Shown here in pieces: positions 8,199-17,856 of a DNA stretch of 34,034 bases. A program made the translations under genes and the position numbers. Source of the DNA: Sneathiella sp. (GTDB lineage: Bacteria > Pseudomonadota > Alphaproteobacteria > Sneathiellales > Sneathiellaceae). How positions within the stretch are numbered: the first letter of the stretch is position 1; every line of letters begins with the position of its first letter. Location of the stretch: assembly GCA_021741195.1 (NCBI GenBank), contig JAIOYL010000014.1:1-34034 (forward strand). The letters run 5' to 3'. The notes below the pieces were generated by a model that had not been told where the DNA came from, made no database searches, and was given only the letters and a program-made list of their open reading frames with translations.

Positions 8199-9515
8199 AT
8201 GGCCGCCACGCGTGCTCCAGCCCTTCTTATTGCGGCGCCGGCCTCGGGGTCCGGGAAAACAACGCTGACACTCGCTCTCCTCCGTGCTTTTCGCCGGCAC
8301 GAGAAGAAAGTCGGCTCCTTCAAGGTCGGGCCGGACTATATCGATCCCGCCTTTCATGAACGCGCCTCCGGCAATCCTTGCTTTAATCTCGATCCTTGGG
8401 CCATGCGCAAATCCACCCAGTCCGCCGTCCTCGATGCCGCTTTTTCCGGCAAAAACCTCGTGATTGGCGAGGGCGTCATGGGGCTTTTCGATGGCGCGCA
8501 GGATGGCTCCGGATCAACAGCCGATGTTGCCGCCGATTGGGGCCTTCCCATTCTTTTGATTGTCGACGCCAAAGGCCAAGCGGCGAGTGTCGCCGCATTG
8601 CTTCAGGGATTTAATTGTTTCAGGAAGGATATCCGCATTTCCGGCGTTATTTTCAACAAGGTTGGCGGCGCGGGCCATGTCCGCTTGCTTGAGGAAGCGG
8701 CGGCGAAGGCGGGCATCCCTGCATTTGGTTTCGTGCCAAAATCGGCCGCCTTGACCCTTGATCACCGTCATCTCGGCCTTGTGCACGCGCGTGAAAATAT
8801 GAACATGGAGAGTTTTCTGGATACTGCCGCTGATATCATCGAAGCGACCTGCGATCTCGCAGGGCTCAGAAAAATTGCGAAAGCCCCTTTTGCCGGAACA
8901 AAATCAAATACAGGTTCCCTGCCCCCGCTTGCGCAAAGAATAGCTATTGCCGAAGACGACGCCTTTGCCTTCACCTATCCGCATTTGCTTGCAGGCTGGC
9001 GAGCGGAGGGGGCTGAAATTTCCTTTTTTTCGCCGCTGGCCGACGAGGCCCCGCCCTTGGATGCCGAGGCTGTTTTCCTGCCGGGCGGGTATCCCGAGCT
9101 TTACTGTGAACGGCTGTCGACAGCAGAAAACTTTAAAGCAGGCATGCGGGCCGCTGCTGCCCGCAACAAGCCGATTTATGGGGAATGCGGTGGGTTCATG
9201 GTTCTCGGAAAATGCCTTACGGACAGGGAGGGCAACTCCCATGAAATGCTGGGCCTGCTTCCAGTGGAGACATCTTTCGCCGCCCCGCAACTGCATCTCG
9301 GCTATCTCAGGGCAAGGCTCTCTAGCGATTGCATTCTAGGAAATATTATGGCGAGTTTCACAGCCCATGAATTTCATTACGCGAGCATTGTGTTGCAGGA
9401 AGCAACGCGGCCATTGTTCGAAATCGTAAATGCCCGAAATGAGAGCCTTGGCGCGACGGGCGCCGTTGCGGGCTCGGTGTCCGGCTCCTTTATACATCTG
9501 ATTGACAGGTGCTAG
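8199..9515 (+). CDS. cobB: Cobyrinate a,c-diamide synthase
   Basis: An ATP- and glutamine-dependent amidase acting on the a and c side chains of (hydrogeno)cobyrinate. The 438 residues hold an N-terminal dethiobiotin-synthetase-like ATPase with P-loop PASGSGKTTLTLALL and GEGVMGLFDGAQ. The C-terminal half is a class I glutamine amidotransferase-like domain with FLPGGYPELY and the nucleophile region YGECGGFMVLG (Cys in GECGG). It ends with FHYASI and GSFIHLI. Spacing to cobA is two bases. CbiA is the name in the cobalt-early pathway. CobQ/CbiP, which would amidate the remaining side chains, is not here. Confidence 0.94.
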   Translation: MAATRAPALLIAAPASGSGKTTLTLALLRAFRRHEKKVGSFKVGPDYIDPAFHERASGNPCFNLDPWAMRKSTQSAVLDAAFSGKNLVIGEGVMGLFDGAQDGSGSTADVAADWGLPILLIVDAKGQAASVAALLQGFNCFRKDIRISGVIFNKVGGAGHVRLLEEAAAKAGIPAFGFVPKSAALTLDHRHLGLVHARENMNMESFLDTAADIIEATCDLAGLRKIAKAPFAGTKSNTGSLPPLAQRIAIAEDDAFAFTYPHLLAGWRAEGAEISFFSPLADEAPPLDAEAVFLPGGYPELYCERLSTAENFKAGMRAAAARNKPIYGECGGFMVLGKCLTDREGNSHEMLGLLPVETSFAAPQLHLGYLRARLSSDCILGNIMASFTAHEFHYASIVLQEATRPLFEIVNARNESLGATGAVAGSVSGSFIHLIDRC

Positions 9516-9516
9516 A

Positions 9517-10029
9517 ATGAACGAAGACATCACATTCATCCTTGGCGGCGTGCGCTCCGGCAAAAGCAGATTTGCAGAAAAGCACGCGCGTCAAAGCAAA
9601 CGACAGCGGATATATCTTGCGACAGCCGAGGCCTACGATGCTGAAATGGAAACCCGGATAGCACGACATCAGGAAGACCGCGGTGACGGCTGGACGACCA
9701 TTGAGGAGCCCGTCGATCTTGGCGGCGCGCTCATAAAACAATCTAGCGAAAATAACATTATCCTTGTCGATTGCCTGACACTCTGGCTCAGCAATATCAT
9801 GGGGCGCGAACTTGCCATTGATGAAGAGGTCGACAAGCTGCTCGCCGCCATAAAAAATCTCCCCGGCCCGATTATCTTTGTTTCCAACGAAGTGGGTCAG
9901 GGCATCGTTCCGGACAATGCACTTGCGCGGGCATTCCGGGATCACGCCGGACGGCTGCATCAGCGATTGGCAGAAATCGCCAATTCAGTCTATTTTGTAA
10001 CGGCGGGACTGCCGCAGAAATTGAAATAG
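9517..10029 (+). CDS. cobP: Adenosylcobinamide kinase / adenosylcobinamide-phosphate guanylyltransferase
   Basis: A bifunctional enzyme (CobP/CobU) that phosphorylates adenosylcobinamide and then transfers GMP to it in nucleotide-loop assembly. The ORF track begins at a TTG (9502). I prefer the ATG at 9517, one base after the cobB stop, because AGG sits seven bases upstream and the protein then begins MNEDITFILGGVRSGKS like the family. The product is 170 residues. The P-loop is GGVRSGKSRFAEKHA; other motifs are IILVDCLTLWLSNIM, VSNEVGQGIVPDN and RLHQRLAEIANSVYFVTAGLP. Confidence 0.94.
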   Translation: MNEDITFILGGVRSGKSRFAEKHARQSKRQRIYLATAEAYDAEMETRIARHQEDRGDGWTTIEEPVDLGGALIKQSSENNIILVDCLTLWLSNIMGRELAIDEEVDKLLAAIKNLPGPIIFVSNEVGQGIVPDNALARAFRDHAGRLHQRLAEIANSVYFVTAGLPQKLK

Positions 10030-10036
10030 GCAAAAA

Positions 10037-10828
10037 ATGGCTGACCCCCTTTCACGCGAACTTCCACCCTACAGGGGCGGCTGGGCCCAGGATTTTCTTG
10101 TGTCCTTGGTGTTCCTGACGCGGCTGCCAGTCCGGCCCGCCTTCACGTTCGAATTGAACGCGCTCAAATCCGCCTGCCGCGCGTTCGCGCTTGTAGGTCT
10201 AATCGTTGGCGGTCTTTCCGGCACAGTGTATATTGTCGCCTCATTTCTCGGCGTGCCGGAACTCATCGCTGCGCTGCTCGCAATTGCAGCGCAAGTTCTA
10301 ATTACCGGCGCCCTTCATGAAGACGCCATCGGAGATGTCGCAGATGGCTTCGGCGGCGGATCGGACAAGGAAAAAAAGCTTGCGATCATGCGTGACAGCC
10401 GCGTCGGCACCTATGCTGTCGTGACCCTTGTTCTGGTGATAGGGATCAAATCCGCGGCCATCAGTGCGGTATCGGACACCCTGATGGGATTCGCCATCAT
10501 TGTCACCGCCGCCTCAATCAGCCGCGGCGTGATGTGCTGGGCGCTCTATTTCCTGCCCGCCGCACGCGGCGACGGTTTAGGACGCGGGGCAGGCCATCCA
10601 GACATGATAGCACCGCTTTGGTCGACCTTCCTTATCATCCTGATCGCAGTCCTGATACTCGGGCCTCAGCTTGGCGCAATTGCGCTCTTTGCCGCGATAT
10701 GTGGCGCGACATTGATGGGACTGATTGCCTGGCGGCAAATCGGCGGGCAAACCGGAGATGTTCTCGGCGCCATCCAGCAGCTTTCGGAACTCGCCGTCCT
10801 GGTTACCTGCCTCGCGGTAGTTGGCTAA
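10037..10828 (+). CDS. cobS: Adenosylcobinamide-GDP ribazoletransferase (cobalamin synthase)
   Basis: An integral membrane enzyme that joins adenosylcobinamide-GDP to alpha-ribazole (or its phosphate), finishing the B12 molecule. It has 263 residues. The N-terminal FLVSLVFLTRLPV, the central GALHEDAIGDVADGFGGG and the LAIMRDSRVGTYA motif, with its acidic metal-binding residues, are diagnostic. Several hydrophobic segments follow, consistent with a multi-pass inner-membrane protein. It starts seven bases after cobP and is the last visible gene of the run. It converges with hrpB across ten bases with no visible terminator. Confidence 0.93.
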   Translation: MADPLSRELPPYRGGWAQDFLVSLVFLTRLPVRPAFTFELNALKSACRAFALVGLIVGGLSGTVYIVASFLGVPELIAALLAIAAQVLITGALHEDAIGDVADGFGGGSDKEKKLAIMRDSRVGTYAVVTLVLVIGIKSAAISAVSDTLMGFAIIVTAASISRGVMCWALYFLPAARGDGLGRGAGHPDMIAPLWSTFLIILIAVLILGPQLGAIALFAAICGATLMGLIAWRQIGGQTGDVLGAIQQLSELAVLVTCLAVVG

Positions 10829-10838
10829 AGGCAACATA

Positions 10839-13364
10839 TCAGGATTTTTTCGGCTTCACACGCTGGGTTGCTTCCGCCTGCAAGGGATCGTCGGGCCAAT
10901 AATGTTTGGGGTACCGGCCCTTTAAATCCTTCTTGACCTCCTGATAGGTGGTCCGCCAGAAACTGCCGAGGTCCTGCGTGATCTGTACGGGGCGGCGTGC
11001 CGGCGACAGGAGATGAACCGAGACGGACACTTTTCCATCTGCAAGCTTTGGTACCTCCTTAAGCCCGAAAACCTCTTGCAGCCGGACCGCAAGCACCGGA
11101 TTGTCCGGGTCCGCGTAGTCGAGACGGATATGCGATCCGCTCGGCACTTCAATGGCTTCGGGCGCAAATTTCCGAAGGCGCGCCAGTTGATCCCGGCTCA
11201 ACTGGTCTTGCAGAATGTCAGCAAGATTAAGCCTTTGAACCTCCGCCAACCGTGACATTCCGGCAAGGTAGGGCAGCAACCAGTCATCAAGCGTCTCTGA
11301 CAAGGCGGCTGTGGAGAAATCCGGCCAACCCGCTTCTGGTTCGTGCTTTCTCGCGAAATTCGCCCGGTCCGTAAGCGTGCGGGCTGCGGCATCCCATGAC
11401 AGCATTTGCAAACCCTTGCGTCGAACAGCTCCGAGCAATGCGTCGGCGATTTCTTCAGGGGCCGGAATATCAATTCTTTGCTGACTGAGAAGGAGCGCAC
11501 CGAGTTTTCGCTCTGATACAGCCAGAACCCTCTCCCTCTTGTCATCCCAGAAAACCCGCCGCGCTAAAATAATGCTGGCGGCGAAATTCTCCTCGATGTC
11601 GCGCGCGAGAATTGGGGCTGCCAGATCAATCCGCGCCTCCCGTCCCTTCCCATCAAGATCAGCAACAACGACGTAAGGTTCCCCTTGCAGCCTGTCATTC
11701 TCGGAAAGCCGAGCCCCCCGGCCGCCAGACAGGCGGTATTGGAGGCGGCTTTCTTCGCGAAGCTCGCCAATCCGATCCGGATAGGCAAAAGCAAGCAATA
11801 AACCGGCCCTGGAAACATCCATGTCCTTTTGCTTTATGGCAAGCCGCCGCGCGAGATCCTGGCTGACCCGAAGGACCTGATTGATCGCCGCAGTTTCATA
11901 CCCTGCCTGTCTGGTTTTCTTCCGTCTAGCCTGCGCCAGAATTTCGAGCCGGTCCCGAAGATCGGCATTTGGAAACTCCCGGTCGCGACGGAAAATATCC
12001 CGTTCTGAAAGAAGTGCTGCAATATCGCAGGCGAAGCTTTCGGCGCCGATGTCCCGCGCCCTTATGACCATGCCAGCGAGCCTTGGATGAAGCGGTAATC
12101 TGACAATTTCCTCTCCCAGAGGCGTTATCTTCCCCTCCCCGTCAAGTGCGCCAAGAGCCTTCAGAATATCCTTCGCTTGCGAGACCAATCCAGCTGGCGG
12201 CTCACTCATCCAGGTAAGTTCAGAGACATCCTGCACACCCCATTTGGCGAGTTCCAGCACGAGGGTACTCAGGTCCGCCGTCATAATCTCGGGCGCGGCA
12301 TGTTCGGTCAAACCGCGATCCTCTGCCGCCGTCCAGAGGCGGTAGCAAATCCCCGGTCCCAATCGCCCGGCGCGGCCGCGTCGTTGATCGGCGGAGGCAC
12401 GGGAAACGCGCTGAGTCACAAGCTGGCTCATACCGCTGTTCGGATCGAAAACCGCGCTTCGAGCCTGCCCGGCGTCAATGACAACCCGCACGCCTTCGAT
12501 GGTCAGGCTGGTCTCAGCGATATCCGTCGAGAGCACTATTTTGCGCCTTCCCGCTGGACCAGGTTCGATGGCCATGTCCTGTTCCTTCTGGCTGAGATTA
12601 CCGTATAGAGGCAGCACCAGCGCGTCCGCCAATGCATGTGATCCCGCTAAAAGCTTTTGCGTACGATTTATTTCACCCGCTCCCGGAAGAAAGACGAGGA
12701 TATCGCCACATTCTTCCGTCATCGCTCTCTTGACAGCCTGCACCACGTTTCCTTCAATACGGCCTGTCGGCGGTCGGTCAAGAAACCGCGATTCAACGGG
12801 GAACTGCCGACCTGTGCTTTGAACAACCGGTGCATGCCCAAGGAAAGATGCGAGACGGCCCATATCCAGCGTTGCCGACATCACGAGGATTTTCAAATCC
12901 TCGCGCAATATCTCCTGCACCTGCCGGGAGAGAGCGAGGCCAAGATCGGTCTGCAGGCTCCGTTCATGAAATTCATCAAAAATAATCAGGCCTATATCAG
13001 AGAGTTCCGGATCCGTCTGCAACCGTCGCGTCAGGATACCTTCCGTGACAACTTCTATACGCGTTCGTCTGCTGACTTTTGTATCCATCCGAACGCGATG
13101 ACCAACCGTCTCGCCAACTTCCTCCCCCATCAGGGAGGCCATCCGACGGGCGGCGGCGCGGGCCGCGAGGCGGCGCGGCTCCAGCATGATGATTTTTTTT
13201 GGTCCAGCGAGCCCCGCGCTCAACAGATAAAGTGGCACCAGCGTAGTTTTCCCCGCCCCCGGGGCTGCCTGCAACACCACGGCAGGGCTAATCTTCAACG
13301 CATTTTTCAGTGCCGGCAGTATATCAACAACGGGAAGGCCGGTTTTTGCAAAATCAACTGTCAT
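10839..13364 (-). CDS. hrpB: ATP-dependent RNA helicase HrpB
   Basis: A DEAH/RHA-like superfamily 2 helicase, 841 residues, the usual HrpB length. Motif I is AAPGAGKTTLVPLYLL near residues 33-48. Motif II is DEFHERSLQTDLGLA, the DEFH variant characteristic of HrpB. Motif III is SATLD, and the second RecA domain has STDIAETSLTIEGV and QRRGRAGRLGPG. A C-terminal HrpB-specific region ends in a basic tail. The start overlaps the stop of the upstream membrane-protein gene by four bases (ATGA), so the two are translationally coupled. The cellular role of HrpB in most bacteria is unclear; there is no link to B12 or purine genes in the sequence. Confidence 0.95.
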   Translation of the reverse strand: MTVDFAKTGLPVVDILPALKNALKISPAVVLQAAPGAGKTTLVPLYLLSAGLAGPKKIIMLEPRRLAARAAARRMASLMGEEVGETVGHRVRMDTKVSRRTRIEVVTEGILTRRLQTDPELSDIGLIIFDEFHERSLQTDLGLALSRQVQEILREDLKILVMSATLDMGRLASFLGHAPVVQSTGRQFPVESRFLDRPPTGRIEGNVVQAVKRAMTEECGDILVFLPGAGEINRTQKLLAGSHALADALVLPLYGNLSQKEQDMAIEPGPAGRRKIVLSTDIAETSLTIEGVRVVIDAGQARSAVFDPNSGMSQLVTQRVSRASADQRRGRAGRLGPGICYRLWTAAEDRGLTEHAAPEIMTADLSTLVLELAKWGVQDVSELTWMSEPPAGLVSQAKDILKALGALDGEGKITPLGEEIVRLPLHPRLAGMVIRARDIGAESFACDIAALLSERDIFRRDREFPNADLRDRLEILAQARRKKTRQAGYETAAINQVLRVSQDLARRLAIKQKDMDVSRAGLLLAFAYPDRIGELREESRLQYRLSGGRGARLSENDRLQGEPYVVVADLDGKGREARIDLAAPILARDIEENFAASIILARRVFWDDKRERVLAVSERKLGALLLSQQRIDIPAPEEIADALLGAVRRKGLQMLSWDAAARTLTDRANFARKHEPEAGWPDFSTAALSETLDDWLLPYLAGMSRLAEVQRLNLADILQDQLSRDQLARLRKFAPEAIEVPSGSHIRLDYADPDNPVLAVRLQEVFGLKEVPKLADGKVSVSVHLLSPARRPVQITQDLGSFWRTTYQEVKKDLKGRYPKHYWPDDPLQAEATQRVKPKKS

Positions 13365-15487
13365 CTTTTGTCGCCCAGTCCAGCCAGAGCACGTCCAAAC
13401 ATTGGAAAAAGAGTGAGCGCAGCGGCTCCGGCAAATACGGCGCCAACGACGACTTCGCCGCCGAACCGGGCAGTTGGCGGAAAACCGGAGCTTGAAAAAA
13501 TTAGAAACCCTGTCGCGATAATACCGCTTGAGGCAATGATGCCTCTGGATTGCTCACGCAGGGCCGAACCCCATGCTGCGTCATGTTTCCCGTTCAGCCG
13601 GTATCGGTTGAACGAGAGCGCAAGATGGATGAGCGCATCCACAGCGATCCCGAAACAGACGTTGGCGGCGGGTGCCGAGATGATATCCACAGGCACGGCG
13701 AACCATCCTGCACCGCCCAGTATGGTGAGCGGAATAAGGGCAGATGTTAGAACCATCGCGGCCGTGATCGCTATACTCCGGCTGACGATCCAGGCAATTC
13801 CTGCAAACAGGAGAAGGAGGCCCGCAATCCCCATTAGCAGGCTCGTCGCGACAAGCTCGGATAATCTTCCCTGCAGGACATAAACGCCGCCGGTCAATAC
13901 CGGTTTGAACCCTGCATTTTTGACGATCTGCTGAAGTTTAGCCGTTATCTGGTTACGGTCCTGTTGCCGTCCCTCTTCCTTCATCCGTAGCACATATAAG
14001 ACCTCACTCCGGTCCTCGCTCAGGAAATTTTCAGCGACATGCTGATTTATGCCGAGCGACAGCAGGCTGATAATTTCCCGCCAGGGCAGCAGGAAGGCGA
14101 GCGGATGATTATTGGCTTCCGCCATCAGGGCTGGCAGCGAAATAACCGTCCCTATATTTTTTTCGGCAAGCAGATTCTTATGTAGCCTCCACATGGCCTC
14201 ATACCCTGCCTCATTATCGAGCCGCCCGCCATTTTCAAGCCGGACGACAAGCTTCACCGGGCTGCTGCCGCCATTTTTATCGATAAAGGTCAAATCCTCC
14301 CGCAGCTCCGATCCCACTGCAAAATAGGACAGGAGGCTTGGGTCGGTATTAAGCCTAAAAAGTCCCTGAACCGAGACGGCGGCGATCAACAGAAGACAAA
14401 TACCCACGCAATATAGCATCCAAACAAGCCGTTTCGATGGCTTTGCCGCCACGCGGGACATGGCTTCCCGAGGCGTGCGACGCGTTGCAAACAGCAGGAA
14501 AACCGGATAAAGCGCAAAACTGCAAAGAAGCGCCACAATGGCCCCGACAATGCCGCCCATGCCCAGCTGACGAAGCGGTTCCGCAGCAACCATCAGGAGG
14601 GTTGCAAAGCCGAGAAGCGTTGTCACCATACACCAGAAAGATGCCTTGAAGGTCTGAAGGACAGCCTGTTTTACCGCACTGACCTTGTCCGGCTGGGTAA
14701 GCTGCCGCCAATTCGACGTGAGATAGATAACCTGCGACTCGACCAGCACGAATACGATAATGGCGAGGTTTGCTGTCAGGATGCCAACGGGCTGGCCAAT
14801 CCCCTGCAGGATCAACAACGTCAGGAATATCGCCGTAATACCACTGGCGCTTGCCCCAAGCGCAATCACGGGCGAGCGAAAAACGGTCAGCAGGATAACA
14901 GAGAAAATAACGAGCGATACTGTACTGAATAGCTGCATGTCGTGAACAAGGTTTCTTCTGATCTGCTCGACGATATAGGGCATTCCGGACGAGCGGATGC
15001 GAAAGGCGTCTCCCTCGTCGAAAAGCCGCGCCGCTGCTTCAACTTCTGCGACCAAATTAGATGTATCCTGAGTCCCGACAAACGCGATAATCAACGTGGC
15101 GCGATTGTCCTCACTTACTAGAAGCGGGCGCCAGAACGGGCTCTCGCTCGCCGCCCGGACGCTATCAGGTCCCGCCGCCGCGCTGACCAGACGGGTAATC
15201 CCGGGAATTTTCTCAATGTTCCTTGAGAACGTCGCAAGGCGGTCGTAATAGCCGCCGGAAAATATATCCGTGCCCGCCACGCTGATGACAAGAAACTCGT
15301 CGGATGGGAAGAGCTCATGAATACGAGCGGACTGGGCAAGGTCAGGATCGTTAGAGCCAAAAAAGAAATCGGGAGAAACCTTTGGATTCAAGTCGACGAG
15401 GCTTAAAAACAGGGTAACGACCAGTGCCATAACGAACAGGCACGCCGCCATCAGGCGCGTCTCAATCAGCATAAAAAAAGAACCCAT
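13361..15487 (-). CDS. RND superfamily / MMPL-family membrane transporter
   Basis: A large membrane protein of about 708 residues with two-fold internal architecture. Each half has one transmembrane segment, a large periplasmic-type loop (for example FFFGSNDPDLAQSARIHELFPSDEFLVISVAG) and a bundle of about five more segments, about twelve in total. This is the RND/MMPL plan of proton-driven exporters of lipids, hopanoids or drugs. The second half has FGIAVDALIHLALSFNRYR, like the conserved Asp-containing helix; the first half has FVLVESQVIYLTSNW at the same place, with Glu rather than Asp. The ORF begins at 15514; I prefer the ATG at 15487 because AGGAGGA lies between the two, although its spacing of about 12 is long. 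No adaptor or outer-membrane gene is adjacent. Substrate unknown. Confidence 0.85.
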   Translation of the reverse strand: MGSFFMLIETRLMAACLFVMALVVTLFLSLVDLNPKVSPDFFFGSNDPDLAQSARIHELFPSDEFLVISVAGTDIFSGGYYDRLATFSRNIEKIPGITRLVSAAAGPDSVRAASESPFWRPLLVSEDNRATLIIAFVGTQDTSNLVAEVEAAARLFDEGDAFRIRSSGMPYIVEQIRRNLVHDMQLFSTVSLVIFSVILLTVFRSPVIALGASASGITAIFLTLLILQGIGQPVGILTANLAIIVFVLVESQVIYLTSNWRQLTQPDKVSAVKQAVLQTFKASFWCMVTTLLGFATLLMVAAEPLRQLGMGGIVGAIVALLCSFALYPVFLLFATRRTPREAMSRVAAKPSKRLVWMLYCVGICLLLIAAVSVQGLFRLNTDPSLLSYFAVGSELREDLTFIDKNGGSSPVKLVVRLENGGRLDNEAGYEAMWRLHKNLLAEKNIGTVISLPALMAEANNHPLAFLLPWREIISLLSLGINQHVAENFLSEDRSEVLYVLRMKEEGRQQDRNQITAKLQQIVKNAGFKPVLTGGVYVLQGRLSELVATSLLMGIAGLLLLFAGIAWIVSRSIAITAAMVLTSALIPLTILGGAGWFAVPVDIISAPAANVCFGIAVDALIHLALSFNRYRLNGKHDAAWGSALREQSRGIIASSGIIATGFLIFSSSGFPPTARFGGEVVVGAVFAGAAALTLFPMFGRALAGLGDKR

Positions 15488-15575
15488 AGGCAGGCCGTTC
15501 CTCCTGTGGCACAATACATATGGCTATTGTTATCAGTCATGCGAACTCAACCTTACTAAATCCCGATTACTGTCT

Positions 15576-16322
15576 ATGTTACAACAGATTTCAGAAATTG
15601 AAGCCCATTCCCGTGGCGCCATACCGGCGCTTCACACGGAAGAGTATGACGGCTGGCATTTGCGTTTCGCCAGGAACCATACACGCCGCGCCAATTCGGT
15701 CAATGTCCTGACGCCCGGCATACTGCCGCTGTCTGAGAAGATTGGGCATTGCGAAGCATCTTATGAGCGTGTCGAACAATCCTGTCATTTCCGCCTGACA
15801 CCCCTAGCGGATCCCGATCTCGATGACGAACTCGCGGCAAGAGGATATGGTTTTTTCGGGGAAACAGAGGTCAGGGCCATCAACCTGCCGGAACTCGAAT
15901 TGCCGGAAATCAGTCCGGATGTCCAGATATCCGATTGCTATTCGGAAACCTGGTTGAGCGGCCTCGCTGCATTAACCGGGCAAAATATGGAAAAACAGGC
16001 GGTTTTTCGCGAAATGTTGGACCATATCGACATGGATATCCATTGCCTAGGCATTTCCCGAGGATCGAAAATCGTCGCCTGCGGCCTTGGCGTCAGTTCA
16101 TCGACCCATCTCGGGCTTTTCGAATTTGCCACCCATCCGAAATATCGCCGTCAGGGTCTGGCTGCCCGAATAGCCTGGCATCTTCTTGGCGAAGCAAAGA
16201 AGACCGGACTCGAATGGGCTTACCTCCAGGTCGTGAAATCCAATAAAGCGGGGATCGACTTCTGGGGGCGCGTCGGATTTACCGAACCATTATACAGCTA
16301 TCACTACCGGACAAAATCATAG
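15576..16322 (+). CDS. GNAT-family N-acetyltransferase
   Basis: A 248-residue protein. The N-terminal segment [21 protein letters not shown] is typical of a group of two-part GNAT proteins. The C-terminal half carries the acetyl-CoA motif: [31 protein letters not shown], followed by [19 protein letters not shown]. The substrate cannot be inferred. It is divergent from the RND gene and its stop overlaps the stop of allA on the other strand by six bases. It may be a passenger between the two larger clusters rather than part of purine catabolism. Confidence 0.85.
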   Translation: MLQQISEIEAHSRGAIPALHTEEYDGWHLRFARNHTRRANSVNVLTPGILPLSEKIGHCEASYERVEQSCHFRLTPLADPDLDDELAARGYGFFGETEVRAINLPELELPEISPDVQISDCYSETWLSGLAALTGQNMEKQAVFREMLDHIDMDIHCLGISRGSKIVACGLGVSSSTHLGLFEFATHPKYRRQGLAARIAWHLLGEAKKTGLEWAYLQVVKSNKAGIDFWGRVGFTEPLYSYHYRTKS

Positions 16323-16805
16323 CTCAAGCCTTATGTCCGGCTCGTCAAAATAATATTCGTCACAGTTCTCGCCTTCGCCGCCGCGATCGATGACGAGAAA
16401 ATCACTCACCGCTTCCAAAGCGAGGACCGGATGATGCCAGGTTCCGGCATGGTAATTGACGCCCTGGCTACCCGTCGACAGAAAGGCGCGTAGATCGTCA
16501 GGCGCAACCGTATCGCCTTTTGGCGCCACCAGCACCAGATAGGGGCGATTATTGAGCGGAACGAAGGCCTGACTACCTTTTGGGTGCCGCTCGACCAACC
16601 GGACGGCCAGCGGATAGCTAAGCGGGCTTGCGCGGAAAATATTTACGAGGACCCAGCCGCCAGCGTCCGTTTCAATCTTCGCCAGATCGTGAAAACGGAC
16701 GGTTGATCCCTCATTGATCAGAAAATTATCTGCGCCGTCGGTTTCGATCACATCGCCGAAGGGCGCAAAACCTTCTCTCGTGAGCGGTGCTATTTTCAGT
16801 TTCAT
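16317..16805 (-). CDS. allA: Ureidoglycolate lyase
   Basis: AllA splits ureidoglycolate into glyoxylate and urea, the last step of this pathway. It has 162 residues, the normal length. The N-terminal [15 protein letters not shown], the central [13 protein letters not shown] and [15 protein letters not shown] are family signatures, with the histidines of a cupin-like metal or substrate site. Its ATG overlaps the alc stop by four bases (ATGA). It is the last gene of the minus-strand operon gntR-puuE-uraD-alc-allA. Confidence 0.95.
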   Translation of the reverse strand: MKLKIAPLTREGFAPFGDVIETDGADNFLINEGSTVRFHDLAKIETDAGGWVLVNIFRASPLSYPLAVRLVERHPKGSQAFVPLNNRPYLVLVAPKGDTVAPDDLRAFLSTGSQGVNYHAGTWHHPVLALEAVSDFLVIDRGGEGENCDEYYFDEPDIRLEL

Positions 16806-17815
16806 TTGCCCAACCTGCTGATTTTTCCATAAAGCCTGAGGCGGCTGACCCCGCCATCGGGGATGATGTTCAGGCGGGCATGGCTCACTGGGCCTATATC
16901 CGCCACTTCACGCTCAAATTTGTGGATCGCATCCATGGTGAGCTTCTGTTCGGGAAGAAGCGTTTTCCAGAACATGCTTTGGGTCACCAGAGAATCCTCC
17001 GTGCCGCCGGTCACCAGCGCCGCCTGTATGGAGCAACGGTCCGGATAATTTCCCTTGAAATGAGCCGTATCGACTTCTATTTTCGAAATCACGCCGGGAT
17101 AGCCAAGAGCGATCAGGGCCCAATCATTCCCCGGCTCCCGGCGACGACGGGTTTCCCATCCGTCCCCCATATTTACGCCACGTCCCGGTGCAAGGATTTG
17201 TGACGGAGTACCATAATGCTGGTCGCTGGCCGCGATCCCCCGCCCGCCGTTGACGAGGGCTGCAAGATCAATAAGTTCGTTCGGATCGTGTTTTTCCCAG
17301 TTACACTGGACCTCACCATAGACACGAAGCCGTGCAACGCCGCCGTCCGGATAGATGTTGAGACGCAAATGGCTCCATGTTTTACTGTCCGCAATCGCGT
17401 GCAGGTGAGGGCTGTTTCCCTTCAAACTGACGGCGGGCAGGATTTCTGTCCATTTTGTTGCCGCGGTCGGTTCTCCCTCAACAAGGCAGGCCTCCAGCGA
17501 TGCGGCAGGCGGAAAATTTCCGGTAAAATGGCTGGTATCAATATTCACTCCGTGAATGATGCCGGACAGACCAAGGCGGATAATACAATGATCGAACCCT
17601 TCTCCGCGTTTGCGGCGGCTTTCCCATCCATCCATCCATTTCCCGTTATCATCATATTTGTCAGCAATGAAGACAGGCTCCGCTGGGTCGATCAACCGCG
17701 ATTTATCAGCGAAGAAATCATCGGTCGCGAAGATCACCTCACTGCCGAGGCGCGGCGAGGCAAGATCAATAAATTTCACGGCAAACCCGGCGGTGTCAGT
17801 GGACAACAAGGTCAT
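16802..17815 (-). CDS. alc: Allantoicase
   Basis: Allantoicase hydrolyses allantoate to ureidoglycolate and urea. The protein is about 337 residues with two tandem homologous halves, as expected. The first has [32 protein letters not shown] and [21 protein letters not shown]. The second has [36 protein letters not shown] and [20 protein letters not shown]. The ORF track starts at 17827, but GGAGA lies five bases upstream of the in-frame ATG at 17815, giving [11 protein letters not shown], so I choose that start. Upstream uraD is about 40 bases away; downstream allA overlaps by four. The next enzyme in the pathway is therefore encoded by the next gene. Confidence 0.95.
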   Translation of the reverse strand: MTLLSTDTAGFAVKFIDLASPRLGSEVIFATDDFFADKSRLIDPAEPVFIADKYDDNGKWMDGWESRRKRGEGFDHCIIRLGLSGIIHGVNIDTSHFTGNFPPAASLEACLVEGEPTAATKWTEILPAVSLKGNSPHLHAIADSKTWSHLRLNIYPDGGVARLRVYGEVQCNWEKHDPNELIDLAALVNGGRGIAASDQHYGTPSQILAPGRGVNMGDGWETRRRREPGNDWALIALGYPGVISKIEVDTAHFKGNYPDRCSIQAALVTGGTEDSLVTQSMFWKTLLPEQKLTMDAIHKFEREVADIGPVSHARLNIIPDGGVSRLRLYGKISRLGK

Positions 17816-17856
17816 TCTTTTCTCCATCAGCGGGGCTCTGGAGCCCTCTAAAATCT

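Noticed and set aside
12657-13883. 408-aa plus-strand ORF
   Set aside because: It lies antisense across hrpB and the RND gene, whose protein sequences show clear family motifs; its own translation shows no recognisable domain and is rich in Arg, Pro and His as expected of an antisense shadow.
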